Source of the DNA: an uncultured Collinsella sp.
Lineage (GTDB): Bacteria; Actinomycetota; Coriobacteriia; Coriobacteriales; Coriobacteriaceae
NCBI GenBank assembly: GCA_958415525.1
Contig: CATYZE010000045.1
Coordinates: forward strand, 1-10,849
Reading direction: 5' to 3'
DNA length: 10,849 nucleotides
Both the position numbers and the translations under genes were made by a program. The notes beneath the pieces were generated by a model. The model was not told the DNA's origin, did not search any database, and was given only the letters and a program-made list of their open reading frames with translations. Positions within the stretch are counted from its first letter, which is position 1. Each line of letters opens with the position of its first letter. Positions 1-5,900 of this stretch are shown in pieces.

Positions 1-35
1 GGAAGTGTCGACTTTATGCTGCCGTTTTTGTCGAT

Positions 36-419
36 TTAGATGTTACGGAATACATCGGCGCACAGCTGCGCCGCGCGGGCCTCGTAGAAGACGTGCGGGC
101 GGAGCTTGCAGCCCATCGCGCGGTACCGCCCGCACCCGTTGCAGCAGCGCGGCCAGGCCGCCAGGCGCGGGCAGGCCGCCGACAGGTCGGCGGAGGCGTC
201 GACGCGCTCGCCGCGCCTTGGCTTCGGCGCCGTCACGAACCTGTGCGACGCCACCTCGGCGCTCACCGTCGAGGGCGACCTGCCCAGCTCCCTCGCGATC
301 TCCCTGCACGAGGCCCTGCGCTCCAGCATCCTCTGGACCGTGTCCCGCTCGTGCCTCGTGAGCCTGCCGTAGGCCCTCGGCTCCGCCTTCCCGGCCGCCT
401 TCTTTTTCTTCCCGGACAT
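36..419 (-). pseudogene. IS30-family transposase, N-terminal fragment
   Basis: This 127-residue reading frame starts at ATG 419 behind a good ribosome binding site (GGAGG, five bases upstream), which is why it is preferred to the longer frame starting at 479. Residues ~19-60 carry a helix-turn-helix (RLTRHERDTVQRML, then CREIARELGRSPSTVSAEV) typical of the DNA-binding domain of IS30-family transposases. A cysteine-rich stretch follows (C83, C92, C93, C96, C104), as in many IS30-like proteins of Gram-positive bacteria. IS30 transposases are usually over 300 residues with a C-terminal DDE catalytic domain. Here the frame stops soon after residue 120 and the DNA beyond about position 50 becomes AT-richer, so the catalytic part is missing. 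I infer a broken, inactive copy truncated by a rearrangement. The remaining HTH could in principle still bind the old IS end. The family call is confident; the exact breakpoint is not. Confidence 0.75.
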
Positions 420-471
420 GCCGTCCTCCGATCTCCCGGGGCCGGCCGATCCGGCCCTCAGGGTATCGGGT

Positions 472-509
472 TCCCACATTCATCCGCACATGTGCGGATG
501 AATGTGGGA
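472..509. repeat. 38-bp perfect palindrome, possible IS end or transposase site
   Basis: Positions 472-490 (TCCCACATTCATCCGCACA) are exactly reverse-complementary to 491-509, with no loop. The octamer CGGATGAA inside it (495-502) recurs in the same orientation at 516-523, 21 bp away, and inverted at 479-486. The palindrome lies 53 bases upstream of the transposase fragment start and about 30 bases from where the integrase homology breaks off (~538). I infer a terminal repeat or binding site of the broken IS element. It could also be a target-site palindrome, since IS30 elements are known to favour palindromic targets. Confidence 0.6.
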
Positions 510-538
510 GGTGTTCGGATGAAGTTGATAATCAAGGC

Positions 539-703
539 AGGGAAAATCCGTTCATTTGCCCCGGTGCTGTAAAACATCTTTAAGTAGTCCTCCATCTCTC
601 CACAGAGGAATTTGGGCATCTTAATGACACGGTTGCTCTTTTTCGTCTTAGGAGTGGTAATCACGTCCTTGCCCTTGAGCCGCTGATAGGATTTGCTGAT
701 GGA
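539..703 (-). pseudogene. Tyrosine recombinase (ICE/phage-type integrase) internal fragment
   Basis: About 55 codons resemble the catalytic domain of integrases from Gram-positive integrative elements: SISKSYQRLKGKDVITTPKT, KKSNRVIKMPKFL, then GEMEDYLKMFYSTGANERIFP. The TPKTKKSNRVI segment corresponds to the beta-hairpin that usually holds the active-site lysine. The N-terminal DNA-binding domains, the first catalytic Arg, the HxxR motif and the nucleophilic Tyr are all absent. Homology stops abruptly at both ends: at ~538, after the RIFP motif, where IS-like DNA begins, and at ~700, where a regulator gene on the opposite strand begins. There is no start codon or ribosome binding site of its own. 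It is a decayed relic of a former integrative element. The family assignment rests on recognised motifs, not a database search. Confidence 0.7.
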
Positions 704-992
704 CAAGCCCGAGCTGCTCGAGTCCATCGCCGCAGCGCTCGGCGTGTCCGTCAACGCCCTCAAGGATTACGGCGTCGAGACCGCAGGCGACCTCATGTCG
801 CTGCTCGTGCGGCTCGAAGACTCCTTCGGCATAGTTCCCTCAGCCGACGGTTCGGGCCTCTCCCTGAACCCCAAGGCGCCGCACGCGCCCAAAGCCGCGA
901 TGGCGATCGAGTTGTGGGCAGAGAAGCGCGCACGGCTCGAGAACGGCGAGATCGACGCCGACGAGTACGAGGACTGGAAAGCCTTGCTGTAA
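699..992 (+). pseudogene. XRE-family transcriptional regulator, C-terminal remnant
   Basis: This 97-residue frame runs from ATG 699 (or an upstream TTG at 693) to TAA 990-992. It begins with LLESIAAALGVSVNALKDYG, the stretch that normally ends the helix-turn-helix of XRE (Cro/C1-type) regulators. The rest resembles the acidic C-terminal tail seen in regulators of this type (WAEKRARLENGEIDADEYEDW at the end). The first ~50 residues with the recognition helix are missing, and the DNA upstream is the antisense integrase scrap. No Shine-Dalgarno sequence precedes 699. I infer that a rearrangement or insertion removed the 5' end. It could be expressed as a small orphan protein, but DNA binding is unlikely without the HTH. 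Confidence 0.6.
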
Positions 993-1609
993 CGGCTCCC
1001 CGCATTTCGCAATCAACGCAACCGAATCAGGACGCCAGGCTAGGCGGTGAGCTCCGCTCGCTCCTGCGTAAGCTGAGTTTTTACTCCCCATTGCATGCAA
1101 AGGCATTTCAAGCGTAAATGGGGAGTAAATGACGCGGTGGCTTACATGGCGGCACACGGCAGTACACTGCGGCATTTCCCCTGATTACTCCCGTTTTCAT
1201 TGAGGCGGCGAGATTCTTTACTCCCCATTAACCACCTGGGGAAACGCCGTACGGAGACCGTAAAAACGCCCGTTGAGTTCGATTTGAGTTTCACGGGCCC
1301 CGAAACGGCCTCGTTTCGTTCTCGGGGACAAAAATCGCGCGTCTACTCATTCGGGATAAATCTTTACTCCCGTTCCTCCGAATACCGCCCCGTGCCTTGT
1401 CGTCTTGAAATACGGGGAGTAAATCGCGAAATCGCAGGTGAAAGGGAGTAAAACGGCAAAGAAAAAGCCTCCGTCCCAACGCGGGAACGGAGGCCAGATT
1501 ACCGTATTTACTCACCGCCGTCGCTGGCGGCTTTGCCATGACTCTCGTACGAAACGAAACTCAGCAGCACAGTGCGGCACTCAAAAATACAGGTCAGAAC
1601 CCTGTCAGC
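993..1609. repeat. Gene-less stretch with a TTTACTCCC repeat cluster
   Basis: I see no convincing gene here. The notable content is a nine-base core TTTACTCCC at 1080-1088, 1217-1225 and 1363-1371, with its reverse complement at 1121-1129, 1415-1423 and 1444-1452. An eight-base version lies at 1185-1192, and weaker relatives at 1343 (TCTACTCAT) and 1507 (TTTACTCAC). Three copies extend to 13 bases (TTTACTCCCCATT): 1080-1092, 1217-1229 and, inverted, 1117-1129. The first and the inverted copy could form a 13-bp stem around a 24-base spacer. A separate short hairpin CGAAACG-gcct-CGTTTCG is at 1301-1318, and TTGCATGCAA (1091-1100) is palindromic. Spacing is irregular. Function unknown; a protein-binding array or a decayed repeat family are both possible. 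Confidence 0.7.
1462..1494 (-). terminator. Rho-independent terminator downstream of guaA
   Basis: Read on the minus strand, an 8-bp stem (GCCTCCGT with ACGGAGGC) is extended by a CCC/GGG pairing after a one-base bulge, and is followed by TTTTTCTTT. It sits 115 bases past the guaA stop codon and points the same way, so it most likely ends the guaA transcript. Confidence 0.75.
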
Positions 1610-3208
1610 CTACTCCCATTCGATCGTCGCGGGCGGCTTGGACGTGATGTCGTAACACACGCGGTTGGCGCCGGGGACCTCGGCCACGATGCGGCCGGAG
1701 ATGCGGGCCAGGACGTCGTAGGGCAGCTTGGCCCAGTCGGCGGTCATGGCGTCGCTGGACTCGACGGCGCGCAGGATGATCGGGCGCTGATAGGTACGCT
1801 CGTCGCCCATAACGCCGACGGACTTGATGTCGGGCAGGACGGCGAAATACTGCCAGCAGCTGTGCTCGGAGTTGCGCTCGCCAGTCTGCTCAAACAGACG
1901 CTGGTTGTAGGCATCGAGCTCCTCGCGCACGATGGCGTCGGCGTTCTTGAGGATCTCGAGCTTCTCCTTGTCGACCGCGCCGATGATGCGGATGGCAAGG
2001 CCCGGGCCCGGGAAAGGCTGGCGGAACACGATGTGACCCGGCAGGCCGAGCGCCAGACCAAGCGCGCGGACCTCGTCCTTAAAGAAGTGATCGAGCGGCT
2101 CGATGAGGTCGAAGTGCACGCCCTCGGGGAACGGGATCAGGTTGTGGTGGCTCTTGATGGTAGCCGTCTTGCCGCCCGTCTTACGAGCGCCAGACTCGAT
2201 GATGTCGGGGTAAATGGTGCCCTGAGCCAGGTACTTGACCGGCTTGCCGTCGGTCTCGAGCTGCTGCGCCACGGCGAAGAACTCTTTCCAGAACTGCGTA
2301 CCGATGATGCGGCGCTTCTGCTCGGGCTCGGTCACGCCGGCCAGAAGCTCGGCATAGCGGTCCTCGGCGTGGACGTGGATAAAGTCGACGTCAAACTGCT
2401 TGGTGAAGACCTCCTCCACCTGCTCGGGCTCGCCCTTGCGCAGCAGACCGTGGTTGATGAACACGCAGGTCATCTGCTTGCCCACGGCGCGAGCGCCCAG
2501 CGCAGCCACGACGGAGGAGTCGACGCCACCGGACAGGGCCAGAATCACGCGGTCGTCGCCGACCTTCTCGCGGAACTCGGCCGTCATGGTCTCGACCAGG
2601 TTGTCCATGCTCCAGTTGGGCTCCAGGCCGCAAATCTCAAACAGGAAGTTGCTCAGCAGCTGCTGACCGTACTCGGAGTGCTTGACCTCGGGGTGGAACT
2701 GCGTGGTGAAGATCTTGCGCTCGACGCACTCCATGGCGGCAACCGGGCACACGTCGGTGCTGGCGGTAACGGTAAAGCCCTCGGGCACCTCGGACACGGC
2801 GTCGCGGTGGCTCATCCACACGGTCTGCTCCATAGGCGTGGAGTTAAAGAGCTTGGCGCCGGCCGTACGCGTGATGGTGGCGCGGCCGTACTCGCCCACC
2901 TCGGAGTGGCCAACCTTGCCGCCGAGCGTCACGGCCGTGATCTGATGGCCGTAGCAAAAGCCCAGGACGGGAAGGCCCAGGTTAAAGATGGCGGGGTCGA
3001 TGGACGGAGCGTCCTCGGCATACACAGAAGCCGGGCCGCCGGAAAGGATGAGCGCAGAGGCGTTCATCTCGCGAATCTCATCGGCCGAGATGTCGCAGGG
3101 GACAATCTCGGAATACACGTTGAGGTCGCGGACGCGACGGGCAATGAGCTGACCGTACTGCGCACCAAAGTCGAGTACGAGGACCTTTGCGGAAGCCTTT
3201 TGATCCAT
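1610..3208 (-). CDS. guaA: GMP synthase (glutamine-hydrolysing)
   Basis: Cytoplasmic enzyme converting XMP, ATP and glutamine to GMP, the last step of guanine nucleotide synthesis. The 532-residue product is close to the E. coli enzyme (525). Residues ~8-195 form the class I glutamine amidotransferase domain, with nucleophile C85 (GFCYGHQ) and triad partners H172 and E174 (FHPEVKHSEYG). The ATP-pyrophosphatase domain has the P-loop SGGVDS at 226-231. The C-terminal dimerisation domain contains RQPFPGPGLAIRIIG (396-410) and ends with the hallmark KPPATIEWE. All expected active-site residues are present. The start at ATG 3208 (MDQKASAKVLVLDFGAQYGQ) is chosen because GAGGGGG lies just upstream and family alignments begin here; an in-frame extension to 3373 has no family support. 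It is divergent from the asparaginase gene and has a terminator downstream, so it is probably monocistronic. Confidence 0.97.
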   Translation of the reverse strand: MDQKASAKVLVLDFGAQYGQLIARRVRDLNVYSEIVPCDISADEIREMNASALILSGGPASVYAEDAPSIDPAIFNLGLPVLGFCYGHQITAVTLGGKVGHSEVGEYGRATITRTAGAKLFNSTPMEQTVWMSHRDAVSEVPEGFTVTASTDVCPVAAMECVERKIFTTQFHPEVKHSEYGQQLLSNFLFEICGLEPNWSMDNLVETMTAEFREKVGDDRVILALSGGVDSSVVAALGARAVGKQMTCVFINHGLLRKGEPEQVEEVFTKQFDVDFIHVHAEDRYAELLAGVTEPEQKRRIIGTQFWKEFFAVAQQLETDGKPVKYLAQGTIYPDIIESGARKTGGKTATIKSHHNLIPFPEGVHFDLIEPLDHFFKDEVRALGLALGLPGHIVFRQPFPGPGLAIRIIGAVDKEKLEILKNADAIVREELDAYNQRLFEQTGERNSEHSCWQYFAVLPDIKSVGVMGDERTYQRPIILRAVESSDAMTADWAKLPYDVLARISGRIVAEVPGANRVCYDITSKPPATIEWE

Positions 3209-3273
3209 GGTTTCCCCCTCTTGTTGGCGGGGAGCCGGTGCCCACCCGCGCGAATAAACGAAAACAGCTTTCA

Positions 3274-3289
3274 TAGTGTACACGTTATA
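3274..3289 (-). promoter_or_regulatory. Possible guaA promoter -10 region
   Basis: On the minus strand, TATAAC (3289-3284) matches five of six -10 consensus bases, and the nearby TACACT is weaker. Either would give a leader of roughly 65-75 bases. No convincing -35 hexamer is seen at normal spacing, so this is tentative. GTGTACAC (3276-3283) between them is an 8-bp palindrome. Confidence 0.3.
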
Positions 3290-3396
3290 TGGGGTTTCTC
3301 GTCCCTCGCAGCCATCAGCGCACGGCAAACGCACGACCTGGGCCCTATTTGACGGCGATTGAAGTGTTACCAAACGTTACAGATGATGTATTACGT

Positions 3397-3424
3397 TTGA
3401 ACATTGGACGCCCTGTGCCACAAT
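3397..3424 (+). promoter_or_regulatory. Candidate promoter of the asparaginase gene
   Basis: TTGAAC (3397-3402), a 16-base spacer, then CACAAT (3419-3424) preceded by an extended -10 TGC. The predicted transcript start is ~45 bases before ATG 3476. The inverted half-sites AAACGT (3372-3377) and ACGTTT (3393-3398), centred 21 bp apart, overlap the -35 and could bind a regulator. Confidence 0.4.
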
Positions 3425-3475
3425 ACTGCCGAACGACTCCGCCTCTGCGGCGGCAAATACGATAGGAATACCAGC

Positions 3476-4489
3476 ATGAAGCGCATCCTTCTCATCGCCA
3501 CGGGCGGCACCATCGCATCGACCGAGGACGGCAACGGCCTCTCCCCCGCCCTGACCGGTGAGGAACTCGCCCAGAGCGTCCCCGAGATCTCGGGCCTCTG
3601 CGAGCTCGACGTGGTGCAGCCCATGAACATCGACAGCACCAATATGCGCCCCAGTGACTGGATGCGTATCCGCGACGTCATCGTCGAGGGTTATGCCGAC
3701 CACGACGGTTTCGTGATTCTGCACGGCACCGACACCATGAGCTACACCGCGGCAGCGCTTTCCTACCTGATTCAGGACAGCCCCAAGCCCATCGTGCTCA
3801 CCGGCTCGCAAAAGCCCATGGGCAACCCCTTTACCGATGCTAAGCTCAACCTGTATCAGAGCCTGCTCTATGCGCTCGATGAGCATTCGCACGACGTCTC
3901 GATTGTGTTTGGCGGCGTCGCCATTGCCGGCACGCGTGCCCGCAAGCAGCGTACCATGAGCTTTAACGCGTTCATTAGCGTCAACTATCCGCCCATTGCC
4001 TACATCCGCAACGACCGCATTGTGCGCAACGGACTTCACGGCACGCATCAGGGCGAAAACCCGGTGCGTTTCTACGACAGCATCGACCCGCGCGTGTTTG
4101 TCCTTAAGCTAACGCCCGGCGTGAACCCGGGCATCCTCGACGCCCTTGCCGACAGCTACGATGCTGTAATCCTTGAGACCTTTGGCATTGGCGGTATTCC
4201 CGAGTTTGGCGAGTCGGGCGAGTCGTTCCAAGAGGCAATTTTCCGCTGGGTCGATTCGGGCCGCACCGTCGTTATGACCACGCAGGTCCCAGAAGAGGGC
4301 CTTGACCTGGGTGTTTATGAGGTTGGCCGTGCTTACGCCGATCATCCGGGCATTCTGCGCGGCGACGACATGACCACCGAGACGCTCGTGGCCAAGACCA
4401 TGTGGGCACTCGGCCAGTCACGCGATGCCGCCGAGATCCAGCGCCTGTTCTACAGCCAAGTCAACCACGACCGAATCCCGATGGCGTAA
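3476..4489 (+). CDS. ansA: L-asparaginase, type I (cytoplasmic)
   Basis: Hydrolyses asparagine to aspartate and ammonia in the cytoplasm. The 337-residue length matches E. coli AnsA (338). The first signature TGGTIAS (9-15) holds nucleophile T12. The second, HGTDTM (83-88), supplies T85 and D86. K157 lies in the position of the catalytic lysine in the RARKQRTMSFNAF segment. The residues DSTNM (53-57) match the substrate-binding region, and the C-terminal GILRGDDMTTETLVAK is typical of the family. There is no signal peptide, which argues for type I rather than the secreted type II enzyme. The start at ATG 3476 is supported by AGGA eight bases upstream and by alignment of the MKRILLIATGGT start; upstream in-frame codons are not needed. 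It is transcribed away from guaA and converges on the XRE gene at 4812. The gene symbol is by analogy with E. coli and Bacillus. Confidence 0.93.
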   Translation: MKRILLIATGGTIASTEDGNGLSPALTGEELAQSVPEISGLCELDVVQPMNIDSTNMRPSDWMRIRDVIVEGYADHDGFVILHGTDTMSYTAAALSYLIQDSPKPIVLTGSQKPMGNPFTDAKLNLYQSLLYALDEHSHDVSIVFGGVAIAGTRARKQRTMSFNAFISVNYPPIAYIRNDRIVRNGLHGTHQGENPVRFYDSIDPRVFVLKLTPGVNPGILDALADSYDAVILETFGIGGIPEFGESGESFQEAIFRWVDSGRTVVMTTQVPEEGLDLGVYEVGRAYADHPGILRGDDMTTETLVAKTMWALGQSRDAAEIQRLFYSQVNHDRIPMA

Positions 4490-4811
4490 TCCCTAAGGCA
4501 GTTCCACTTATCGCAGCCTCAAACGACAGGTGGTCCCCCTCGGGCCGTGCAAAAAACGGAGTATTCTGCAATTTCTCCGCCAGAGGCATAGAATCGGCCA
4601 ATTGTTAGACGAACTTTTAGGACGAAGGGGCCGTCTGGTAAATATTTATTCCTCATTTTTATTTAACGTGTGGATTAACTACTACCAAAAAGGCAAAACC
4701 AGCCGCTCAAGCTACCGTCTACAGCCGAACTGGTGCTGAATACTCGCGATTTTGCACATCGCAACCAGGGGGACCCGCCCAAAGAGCATCAAATAGCAGC
4801 GGGGGAACGCC
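4490..4811. repeat. Convergent gene-less stretch with an inverted three-block element
   Basis: No gene is supported between the converging asparaginase and XRE genes. On the plus strand lie GTCCCCCT (4533-4540), GTGCAAAA (4547-4554) and GAGTATTC (4559-4566). The same three octamers occur in the same order on the minus strand at 4774-4767, 4757-4750 and 4745-4738. Gaps are 6 and 4 bases on the left, 9 and 4 on the right. In each arm the middle block lies in a small hairpin with a 7-base loop: CCGT/ACGG on the left (4545-4559) and GCGAT/ATCGC on the right (4746-4762). The stems differ in sequence but both pair. The ~170-base core between the arms is AT-rich, especially 4635-4690. It resembles a short non-autonomous element with terminal inverted repeats, or two copies of a structured motif facing each other. 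Confidence 0.65.
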
Positions 4812-5030
4812 CTATTCGATACCCTCGAGAAGCTCTGACACCGTCATGCCGAGTGCAGGCGCGATCTTAAATAGAACCTTGAGCGTGAAATTTGCCGTCC
4901 CATCTTCGATTCGGTCGAGGTAGGGTCGGCTGATTCCTGTCGCCACACAAAAATCAACCTTGGAGATACCAAGGTCTCTGCGTGTCTCTTCGACCCGCCT
5001 GCCAAGAATCTGTTTCGCACGTTCGTCCAT
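4812..5030 (-). CDS. XRE-family (Cro/C1-type) transcriptional regulator
   Basis: A 72-residue protein that is essentially a single HTH_3 domain. The helix-turn-helix lies at about residues 22-50 (ISKVDFCVATGISRPYLDRI then EDGTANFTLKVLFKI), and the protein ends with GMTVSELLEGIE, the usual closing helices of the fold. There is no sensor, enzymatic or dimerisation extension. The start at ATG 5030 lacks a clear Shine-Dalgarno, so it may be weakly translated or leaderless-like. A 24-bp perfect palindrome begins 30 bases upstream, in the gap shared with the divergent gene at 5107. This is the expected arrangement for a small repressor controlling itself and its neighbour. The fold is confident; the regulatory target is inferred. 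It could alternatively be the antitoxin of a toxin-antitoxin pair, but the neighbour is divergent and not recognised as a toxin. Confidence 0.88.
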   Translation of the reverse strand: MDERAKQILGRRVEETRRDLGISKVDFCVATGISRPYLDRIEDGTANFTLKVLFKIAPALGMTVSELLEGIE

Positions 5031-5040
5031 GCAGACGAGT

Positions 5041-5070
5041 TTGAAATGGGGCCGAACATAAACGTAAACT
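5041..5070 (+). promoter_or_regulatory. Promoter of the divergent orphan gene
   Basis: TTGAAA (5041-5046; five of six -35 bases), an 18-base spacer, then TAAACT (5065-5070; four of six -10 bases). It points at the gene starting at 5107, with AGGAG at 5096-5100. The -10 hexamer lies wholly inside the 24-bp palindrome. Confidence 0.5.
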
Positions 5071-5083
5071 ATAGTTTACGTTT
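5060..5083. promoter_or_regulatory. 24-bp perfect palindromic operator
   Basis: The left half AAACGTAAACTA is exactly mirrored by TAGTTTACGTTT, without a spacer. It sits between the divergent genes at 5030 (minus) and 5107 (plus), covering the -10 and probable start point of the plus-strand promoter. Size and symmetry suit a dimeric XRE repressor. I infer that it is the binding site of the 72-residue regulator encoded next to it. Confidence 0.7.
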
Positions 5084-5106
5084 TGCCGAATACACAGGAG
5101 TTTTCT

Positions 5107-5496
5107 ATGTCGGGTTCTTCGGTCCGCATGTACCGAGCCACGCTTCGCACAAACAGCGCACCGCCCAAGCTCGTCGTCGTTGAAGCCGAATGCCTTTCGC
5201 CCGATGAGCGCACAGCATTTGCATTGCTATCAAGTCGCGTCGCCGCCGTTCTGGTCCCTTGCCCGGCGCAAGGTGAACTTGCCATCCAATGCCAAACGCA
5301 TAGCTGCTCGCTCAATCAGGCTGCCGTAATCGCAACCAGCCAACGCGGCCTGCCCCTTCTTTTAGAAGCCGGTACCGCGCTCACCCTTCGCGGCACCGGA
5401 TACGAAAACGAGGCCGCCGCCGACATGGTCTTTAAACCACGATCGAGCGGCGGCCTCGCAGCAGCCATTGAATATGCGTGCAGGCTCGTTGCCTAA
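5107..5496 (+). CDS. Hypothetical protein, divergent from the XRE regulator
   Basis: A 129-residue protein I do not recognise. The start at ATG 5107 is set by AGGAG six bases upstream; an in-frame TTG at 5083 lies inside the operator and is unlikely. The sequence has no signal peptide, membrane helix or obvious catalytic motif. It contains three cysteines: one in VVVEAECLSPDE, one in LVPCPAQGE and a pair in CQTHSCS, making four in total before a fifth near the C-terminus (YACRLVA). It appears to be a soluble alpha/beta-like protein with alternating hydrophobic stretches. Codon use looks like its neighbours. Its position beside a dedicated repressor and palindrome suggests a regulated accessory function. 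It ends nine bases from the stop codon of the converging membrane-protein gene, with no hairpin between them. Confidence 0.75.
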   Translation: MSGSSVRMYRATLRTNSAPPKLVVVEAECLSPDERTAFALLSSRVAAVLVPCPAQGELAIQCQTHSCSLNQAAVIATSQRGLPLLLEAGTALTLRGTGYENEAAADMVFKPRSSGGLAAAIEYACRLVA

Positions 5497-5505
5497 AAGG
5501 ACAAG

Positions 5506-5889
5506 CTAGAAACCAAGGCCAAAGCCCGTTCCGGTAATCGCCGAATACATAAAGTAAACGTTAACCACGTTGAGGAACACACCCGTGATGCAACCGTTGC
5601 GCAGGTAGCGTTCGCACACGATGCGCGCCATGGCGGCAGAGTCATCATTGTTTTTAGCCTGGCGTCCTGCCGTAAAGTACGTCGCCACGCTCAGCAGCAG
5701 GTTGAGCACCGGCAGTGCCAGCAACTCGTAGCTCTTGCCCCAGCGCGTCGCCTCGCCGGCGGCATTAAACTTTGTTGCCACCTCGGAACCAATGTTGGGG
5801 ATAACACACGCTGCGACCACCAGCGGAATCACCGCAAGCACGAGTAGCGCAATACCCATGTAACCGGCTTTTTTGCCATATTTAAACAT
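5506..5889 (-). CDS. Small membrane protein, DUF1648/SdpI-like
   Basis: A 127-residue protein with three likely membrane helices at about residues 11-32, 53-73 and 97-116. The loop after the first helix (PNIGSEVATKFNAAGEATRW) fits the DUF1648 pattern of a proline-rich exit from helix 1 followed by a glycine and a basic/aromatic pair. That domain forms the N-terminal half of SdpI-type immunity proteins, but this protein lacks the second half and is shorter than SdpI, so immunity is not claimed. ATG 5889 is preceded by AAGGA at suitable distance. The gene begins 11 bases after the ychF stop codon on the same strand, so the two are probably co-transcribed. No terminator is seen in the nine bases before the converging gene. 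The cellular role is unknown. Confidence 0.72.
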   Translation of the reverse strand: MFKYGKKAGYMGIALLVLAVIPLVVAACVIPNIGSEVATKFNAAGEATRWGKSYELLALPVLNLLLSVATYFTAGRQAKNNDDSAAMARIVCERYLRNGCITGVFLNVVNVYFMYSAITGTGFGLGF

Positions 5890-5900
5890 GTGCGTCGTCC

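Noticed and set aside
1200..1451. 83-codon plus-strand frame in the TTTACTCCC region
   Set aside because: No family resemblance or clear start signal, and it spans repeat copies in both orientations; likely chance.
1080..1514. CRISPR array
   Set aside because: The repeated unit is only 9-13 bases, spacing is irregular and both orientations occur; there are no cas genes.
1611..1620. Another TACTCCCATT copy, at the guaA stop codon
   Set aside because: It is the reverse complement of the conserved C-terminal codons for Glu-Trp-Glu plus stop, so the match is explained by the protein.
3270..3310. Purine riboswitch ahead of guaA
   Set aside because: A plus-strand stretch (TATATGGGGTTTCTCGTCCC) vaguely recalls the purine aptamer core, but it is on the wrong strand for guaA and the P1 and P3 pairings are not found.
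1538..3352. 604-codon open frame on the plus strand, opposite guaA
   Set aside because: It lies antisense to a fully conserved GMP synthase, and its low-complexity Leu/Ala/Asp/Gly-rich translation is what the reverse of GC-rich codons produces. No ribosome binding site or family motif.
4530..4739. 69-codon small protein between asparaginase and the XRE gene
   Set aside because: No ribosome binding site, atypical basic composition, and it runs through the left arm of the inverted element; better explained as non-coding.
4812..5496. Toxin-antitoxin pair
   Set aside because: The genes are divergent, not a short overlapping operon, and the partner shows no known toxin motif. Kept only as a remote alternative.
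5506..5889. Full SdpI immunity protein
   Set aside because: Only the DUF1648-like N-terminal part is present and no SdpC-like toxin gene is nearby.
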